Source of the DNA: Thermococci archaeon
GTDB taxonomy: Archaea; Methanobacteriota_B; Thermococci; Thermococcales; Thermococcaceae
Direction: 5' to 3'
Assembly: GCA_003663535.1 (NCBI GenBank)
Contig: QMUE01000029.1
Location: 1-10,416, forward strand
Length of the DNA: 10,416 nucleotides
The notes beneath the pieces were generated by a model, which had not been told where the DNA came from, ran no database searches, and saw only the letters and a program-made list of their open reading frames with translations. A program made the translations under genes and the position numbers. This document shows, piece after piece, positions 8,444-10,416 of the stretch. Numbering within the stretch: the stretch's first letter is position 1; each line of letters opens with the position of its first letter.

Positions 8444-8481
8444 GAGTTAACCTAAAGTACATAATAGTAATAAAGTTAACG
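8444..8481 (-). promoter_or_regulatory. Probable lysO promoter between two GTTAAC sites
   Basis: The 38-base gap holds TTTATTACTA (8465-8474, minus strand) as TATA candidate, giving a transcript start near 8448 and an almost leaderless mRNA. No convincing ribosome binding site precedes ATG 8443, in keeping with that. The palindrome GTTAAC occurs on both sides, at 8446-8451 and 8475-8480, 29 bases apart, and could be a regulator-binding pair. Evidence is spacing and motif only. Confidence 0.35.
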
Positions 8482-9252
8482 CTAAATGCACCTCAAAGCA
8501 GCTTCATACTCTTCTTCACTTAGCCTCCATCCCATTGCACCAAAGTTTTCTTTTATGTGGTCTTTATTGGTGGCCTTAGGGATAGCAACAACATTTTCTT
8601 TCCATATGAGCCAGTTCAAAGCAATTTGTGCAGCAGTTTTGCCGTATTTAATCCCCATCTCACTTAGGCGCCTATTCTTTGCGAGACTTCCTTTTTCAAG
8701 CGGAGTATATGCCATCAGGGTTACCTTCTCTCTTCTCATGTACTCCAAGAGGCCACTATGTTCGGGCCTACGGTCTCTAAGAGAGTATTTAACTTGGTTA
8801 ACCACAATTTCATATTTTCTCATGACTTCCTGACTCTTTTTTAGAAGTTCCAAGTCAAAGTTGCTCACGCCTATGTATCTTATCAAGCCCTCATCCACAA
8901 GATCCTCCAATGCGTGAAGTGTATCCTTAATCCTTCCGAAATTGTCAGTAGGCCAGTGAAGCAAATAAAGGTCTATGTACGTACCAAGCCTCTTCACACT
9001 TGCCCTTGCTGCCCTTTTAGCACTTTCATATCCAAAGTGGATGGGCCAGATTTTGCTTACTATGAAAATATCTTCTCGCTCAAACTCTTTAATCACCTCA
9101 CCAACAAGTTCTTCACTGTGGCCAGAGGCATAAAACTCAGCAGTATCTATGAGATTCATTCCAAGCTCAAACCCGTATCTCAAGGCATCTATACTTTCCT
9201 CGTCTCTTGAGTAGTCCGGTGATTCCCACCCTCCGACTCCCCAGGTCCCCAT
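8482..9252 (-). CDS. Aldo/keto reductase, N-terminally damaged
   Basis: NAD(P)H-dependent aldo/keto reductase (TIM barrel). The catalytic tetrad is present: D36 and Y41 in DTAEFY, K67 in VSKIW, H99 in LLHWP. Cofactor-binding signatures IRYIGVSNF and VVAIPKATNKDHIKENFGA are also present. The C-terminus is complete. The N-terminus is not: homology runs upstream of ATG 9252 as GDKVTAIG in the same frame, but meets TGA at 9292-9294. The clear ribosome binding site AGGTGATC (9290-9297) has no usable start codon after it in this frame; the only candidate, TTG 9287-9289, abuts it and is out of frame. About 10-20 residues, with the first barrel strand partly affected, are lost. An IS lies between the gene and its TATA box. 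It may be silent or made from ATG 9252. Physiological substrate unknown. Confidence 0.85.
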   Translation of the reverse strand: MGTWGVGGWESPDYSRDEESIDALRYGFELGMNLIDTAEFYASGHSEELVGEVIKEFEREDIFIVSKIWPIHFGYESAKRAARASVKRLGTYIDLYLLHWPTDNFGRIKDTLHALEDLVDEGLIRYIGVSNFDLELLKKSQEVMRKYEIVVNQVKYSLRDRRPEHSGLLEYMRREKVTLMAYTPLEKGSLAKNRRLSEMGIKYGKTAAQIALNWLIWKENVVAIPKATNKDHIKENFGAMGWRLSEEEYEAALRCI

Positions 9253-9289
9253 CCCTATTGCCGTAACTTTATCTCCCTGTTGCTTGCAA

Positions 9290-9297
9290 GATCACCT
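9290..9297 (-). promoter_or_regulatory. Orphaned ribosome binding site of the aldo/keto reductase
   Basis: The minus strand reads AGGTGATC, a near-perfect match to the archaeal anti-Shine-Dalgarno. No in-frame ATG, GTG or TTG follows at normal distance. Inserting or removing one base after the adjacent TTG would restore a frame into the KQQGDKVTAIG coding sequence, which points to an indel at the old start. Confidence 0.55.
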
Positions 9298-9326
9298 TTC
9301 AAAAGGGAGGGGATACGCAAGGAGAG

Positions 9327-9345
9327 GTGAGTGGGACATTGGAGC
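9327..9345 (+). repeat. IS left end: target duplication plus inverted repeat
   Basis: GTGAGTGG (9327-9334) is the target duplication, followed by the terminal inverted repeat GACATTGGAGC (9335-9345). Because both flanks continue with G, a 9-bp duplication with a 10-bp repeat cannot be excluded. Confidence 0.92.
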
Positions 9346-9361
9346 AAAAATATACGTGAAG

Positions 9362-9369
9362 TTTTTAAG
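9362..9369 (+). promoter_or_regulatory. Transposase promoter (TATA box)
   Basis: TTTTTAAG inside the left end is centred about 25 bases before ATG 9391, so the transposase mRNA is predicted to be leaderless. No ribosome binding site lies between. Confidence 0.5.
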
Positions 9370-9390
9370 TCAGAATGAGAGCAGTAAACC

Positions 9391-9849
9391 ATGCCACGGA
9401 AAAGAAAACAGAAAATAAACTGGGCCAAGTACGAACAATTAAGAAACCTCCCAGACAAAAAAGTATTCTTAGCACTCAAAAACGCAGTTTACACTTTACC
9501 AGAACCCTACACAGTCCACAAAGGCGGCAGAGGACGACCAGCCTATAACCCAAAAGCCGCAACCATCCTAATCCTCTGGCAATTCTACGTGAACAAAACC
9601 GACAGAGACTACCAGAACTACCTCAAATCAACCGACTGGATCAAACAAGAACTGAATTTGACTCAAATCCCGGACAGGAGGACTCTAAACAGATACAGGA
9701 AGAAAATAACACCAGAATACTTATCAAACCTCAATAAACTGATCCTAAAGCAAATAAACCCCAGCAAACTCGCCGCCGACTCCACCGGGTTAAAAACCTC
9801 CAGAAAACTGGCAGCGTGGTCCGTAAAAAAGGGCGGTGGGACTTTTTAA
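9391..9849 (+). CDS. Transposase, N-terminal frame (DDE first Asp)
   Basis: This 152-codon frame holds the DNA-binding N-terminal part, starting MPRKRKQKINWAKYEQLR, with an IS5-like segment GRGRPAYNPKAATILILWQF (46-65) and RRTLNRYRKK. It also contains the first catalytic Asp in LAADSTGLKTS (D130). On its own it ends GGGTF after residue 147 and lacks the second Asp and the Glu, so it could at best bind DNA. Reading A AAA AAG at 9825-9831 with a -1 slip joins it without gap or loss to the next frame (VKK then GRWDFLKLH), giving a 286-residue product. Base use is strongly A+C-biased. Start ATG fits the leaderless promoter. Confidence 0.85.
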   Translation: MPRKRKQKINWAKYEQLRNLPDKKVFLALKNAVYTLPEPYTVHKGGRGRPAYNPKAATILILWQFYVNKTDRDYQNYLKSTDWIKQELNLTQIPDRRTLNRYRKKITPEYLSNLNKLILKQINPSKLAADSTGLKTSRKLAAWSVKKGGGTF

Positions 9850-10250
9850 AACTGCATGTTCTCTACGACCTGGAATCCCGGACTGTGGTTTCTCTGCGTG
9901 TGACTGAGGGTTCTCGGCATGATTCGCCGGTTTTCAGGGATTTAATCAGGGATGTTAGGCGGTTGGAATGTTTGTTGGCTGATTCTGGTTATTTGGCCCG
10001 GCGGAATGTGCAGTTGGTGGCTGATAAGGGTGGTTTGCCGTTTATTAAGCTGAAGAAGAATGTTGGCAGGAGTTCTAAGCCGAAGGGGTATCCTGCTTGG
10101 AAGGATATGGTTCGGTTTCAGTTGGGTCATCCGCGGAAGTTTCGGCGTGTTTATCGGTTTAGGGTGCTGGTTGAGTCGTTTTTCAGTGTGTTTAAGTTTA
10201 AGTTTTTGGATTTTGTTCGGTGTAGGTTGCCTGCTTCAATCATTCACTGA
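9816..10250 (+). CDS. Transposase, C-terminal frame (DDE second Asp and Glu), C-terminus frameshifted
   Basis: Continuation of the transposase in the -1 frame. It has WDFLKLHVLYDLESRTVV, the second catalytic Asp in LLADSGYL (D198 of the joined protein) and the Glu in RVLVESFFSVFKFKF (E262). It has no plausible start of its own; the GTG at 9816 lies within the overlap and lacks a ribosome binding site. The frame stops at 10248-10250 after SIIH. Skipping one base near 10245 continues the sense as TEIFGKIILLNLIQVIKMQKT to a TAA at 10309-10311, one base before the right inverted repeat. So a second frame break removes the last ~21 residues of a ~306-residue protein. The protein may be weak or inactive. 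Base use is strongly G+T-biased. Confidence 0.8.
   Translation: MVRKKGRWDFLKLHVLYDLESRTVVSLRVTEGSRHDSPVFRDLIRDVRRLECLLADSGYLARRNVQLVADKGGLPFIKLKKNVGRSSKPKGYPAWKDMVRFQLGHPRKFRRVYRFRVLVESFFSVFKFKFLDFVRCRLPASIIH
9825..9831 (+). promoter_or_regulatory. Candidate -1 ribosomal frameshift heptamer A AAA AAG
   Basis: In the frame of the first transposase part the codons are GTA AAA AAG, so the heptamer is in the exact phase for -1 slippage, as in bacterial IS1/IS3 elements. The frame after slipping begins GGG CGG TGG GAC and continues the transposase perfectly. A plain one-base deletion or insertion in the A run would look the same. Confidence 0.5.
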
Positions 10251-10312
10251 AATTTTCGGAAAAATCATTCTGTTAAACCTTATTCAGGTGATCAAAATGC
10301 AGAAAACTTAAT

Positions 10313-10331
10313 GCTCCAATGTCGTGAGTGG
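10313..10331 (+). repeat. IS right end: inverted repeat plus target duplication
   Basis: Terminal inverted repeat GCTCCAATGTC (10313-10323), complementary to the left end in all 11 positions, then the second copy of GTGAGTGG (10324-10331). Confidence 0.92.
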
Positions 10332-10336
10332 GTAAG

Positions 10337-10345
10337 CTTTAAATA
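10337..10345 (-). promoter_or_regulatory. Displaced TATA box of the aldo/keto reductase
   Basis: Minus strand ATTTAAAG. With the IS and one duplicate removed, it lies about 25 bases upstream of a start site near 9318, which would give a leader of about 20 nt before the AGGTGATC site. The IS now separates it from the gene by about 1 kb. Because TTTAAA is palindromic it could also serve the plus strand, starting transcription near 10366, just before the two hairpins. Confidence 0.5.
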
Positions 10346-10377
10346 CTCTGAGGATGCAGAATATAATGACCTCATAA

Positions 10378-10409
10378 CAGCCGTAAGGCTGGACAACCCG
10401 TAAGGGTTG
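10378..10409. other. Two adjacent perfect hairpins with identical GTAA loops
   Basis: CAGCC-GTAA-GGCTG (10378-10391) and CAACCC-GTAA-GGGTTG (10394-10409) are separated by two bases. The stems differ but each is fully paired, and the loop is the same. As plus-strand RNA both have GNRA (GUAA) tetraloops; on the minus strand the loops are TTAC. The pattern indicates selection on an RNA or single-stranded DNA fold. It could be the start of a small structured RNA, or subterminal hairpins of an IS200/IS605-type element whose body lies right of the window. No coding frame is visible here. Confidence 0.55.
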
Positions 10410-10416
10410 GTGTAAA

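Larger units (their letters stand above)
9335..10323 (+). mobile_element. Complete 989-bp insertion sequence, IS5-like DDE type
   Basis: Bounded by perfect 11-bp inverted repeats, GACATTGGAGC (9335-9345) and GCTCCAATGTC (10313-10323), and flanked by the 8-bp direct repeat GTGAGTGG (9327-9334 and 10324-10331). It carries one DDE transposase gene spread over two frames. Size, repeats, 8-bp duplication and D-D-E motifs fit the IS5 family, perhaps the ISH1-like group; the subgroup is a guess. The perfect duplication and repeats indicate a fairly recent insertion. Removing the element plus one duplicate restores the region upstream of the aldo/keto reductase. Composition is unusual: A+C-rich left half and G+T-rich right half on the plus strand. 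Confidence 0.92.

Noticed and set aside
10060..10311. Separate 83-codon gene inside the IS
   Set aside because: It is an alternative frame of the transposase; only its last ~21 codons make sense, as the displaced C-terminus.

Overview
The window looks like chromosomal DNA of a hyperthermophilic euryarchaeon of the order Thermococcales (Pyrococcus/Thermococcus/Palaeococcus). The evidence is an archaeal translation operon (L44e, S27e, aIF2-alpha, Nop10), an archaeal EndoQ-type repair nuclease, a PAC2 proteasome-chaperone homologue, TATA-type promoters about 25 nt upstream of starts, GGAGGTG-type ribosome binding sites and many ATGA gene overlaps. Proteins resemble Pyrococcus relatives most. The genus cannot be fixed from the sequence alone.

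Left part (1-3832): a galactose/galactoside utilisation locus. It holds galK (5' end outside the window), a decayed remnant of a GH57 glycosidase gene (probably the alpha-galactosidase that sits beside galK in Pyrococcus), the C-terminal third of an MFS transporter, and then, divergently transcribed from a very compact shared promoter, a GH1 beta-glycosidase (minus) and galT (plus). The kinase, uridylyltransferase and beta-glycosidase are intact where visible. The alpha-galactosidase-like gene and the transporter were lost by frameshifts and a deletion, so the Leloir core survives without its neighbouring permease.

Middle part (3829-7576), all on the minus strand: rpl44e, rps27e, aIF2-alpha, nop10 (59 codons), a PAC2-family protein and EndoQ. 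Spacing is tight; the aIF2-alpha/nop10 and nop10/PAC2 junctions are ATGA overlaps. This couples ribosome/translation genes with a proteasome-assembly-like factor and a deaminated-base nuclease that ends in a PCNA-binding motif. EndoQ and galT meet tail to tail with a 4-bp overlap.

Right part (7620-10416): a lysine exporter (LysO/DUF340) split into two overlapping genes, an aldo/keto reductase with a lost N-terminus, and a complete insertion sequence of 989 bp (9335-10323) with 11-bp inverted repeats and an 8-bp target duplication. The IS sits between the reductase and its old TATA box. Its transposase is in two frames joined at a perfect A AAA AAG slippery heptamer, has a second frame break near the C-terminus, and its base composition flips from A+C-rich to G+T-rich almost exactly at the frame junction. 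The last 40 bases hold two adjacent perfect hairpins with identical GTAA loops, which may belong to a structured RNA or to another mobile element lying outside the window.
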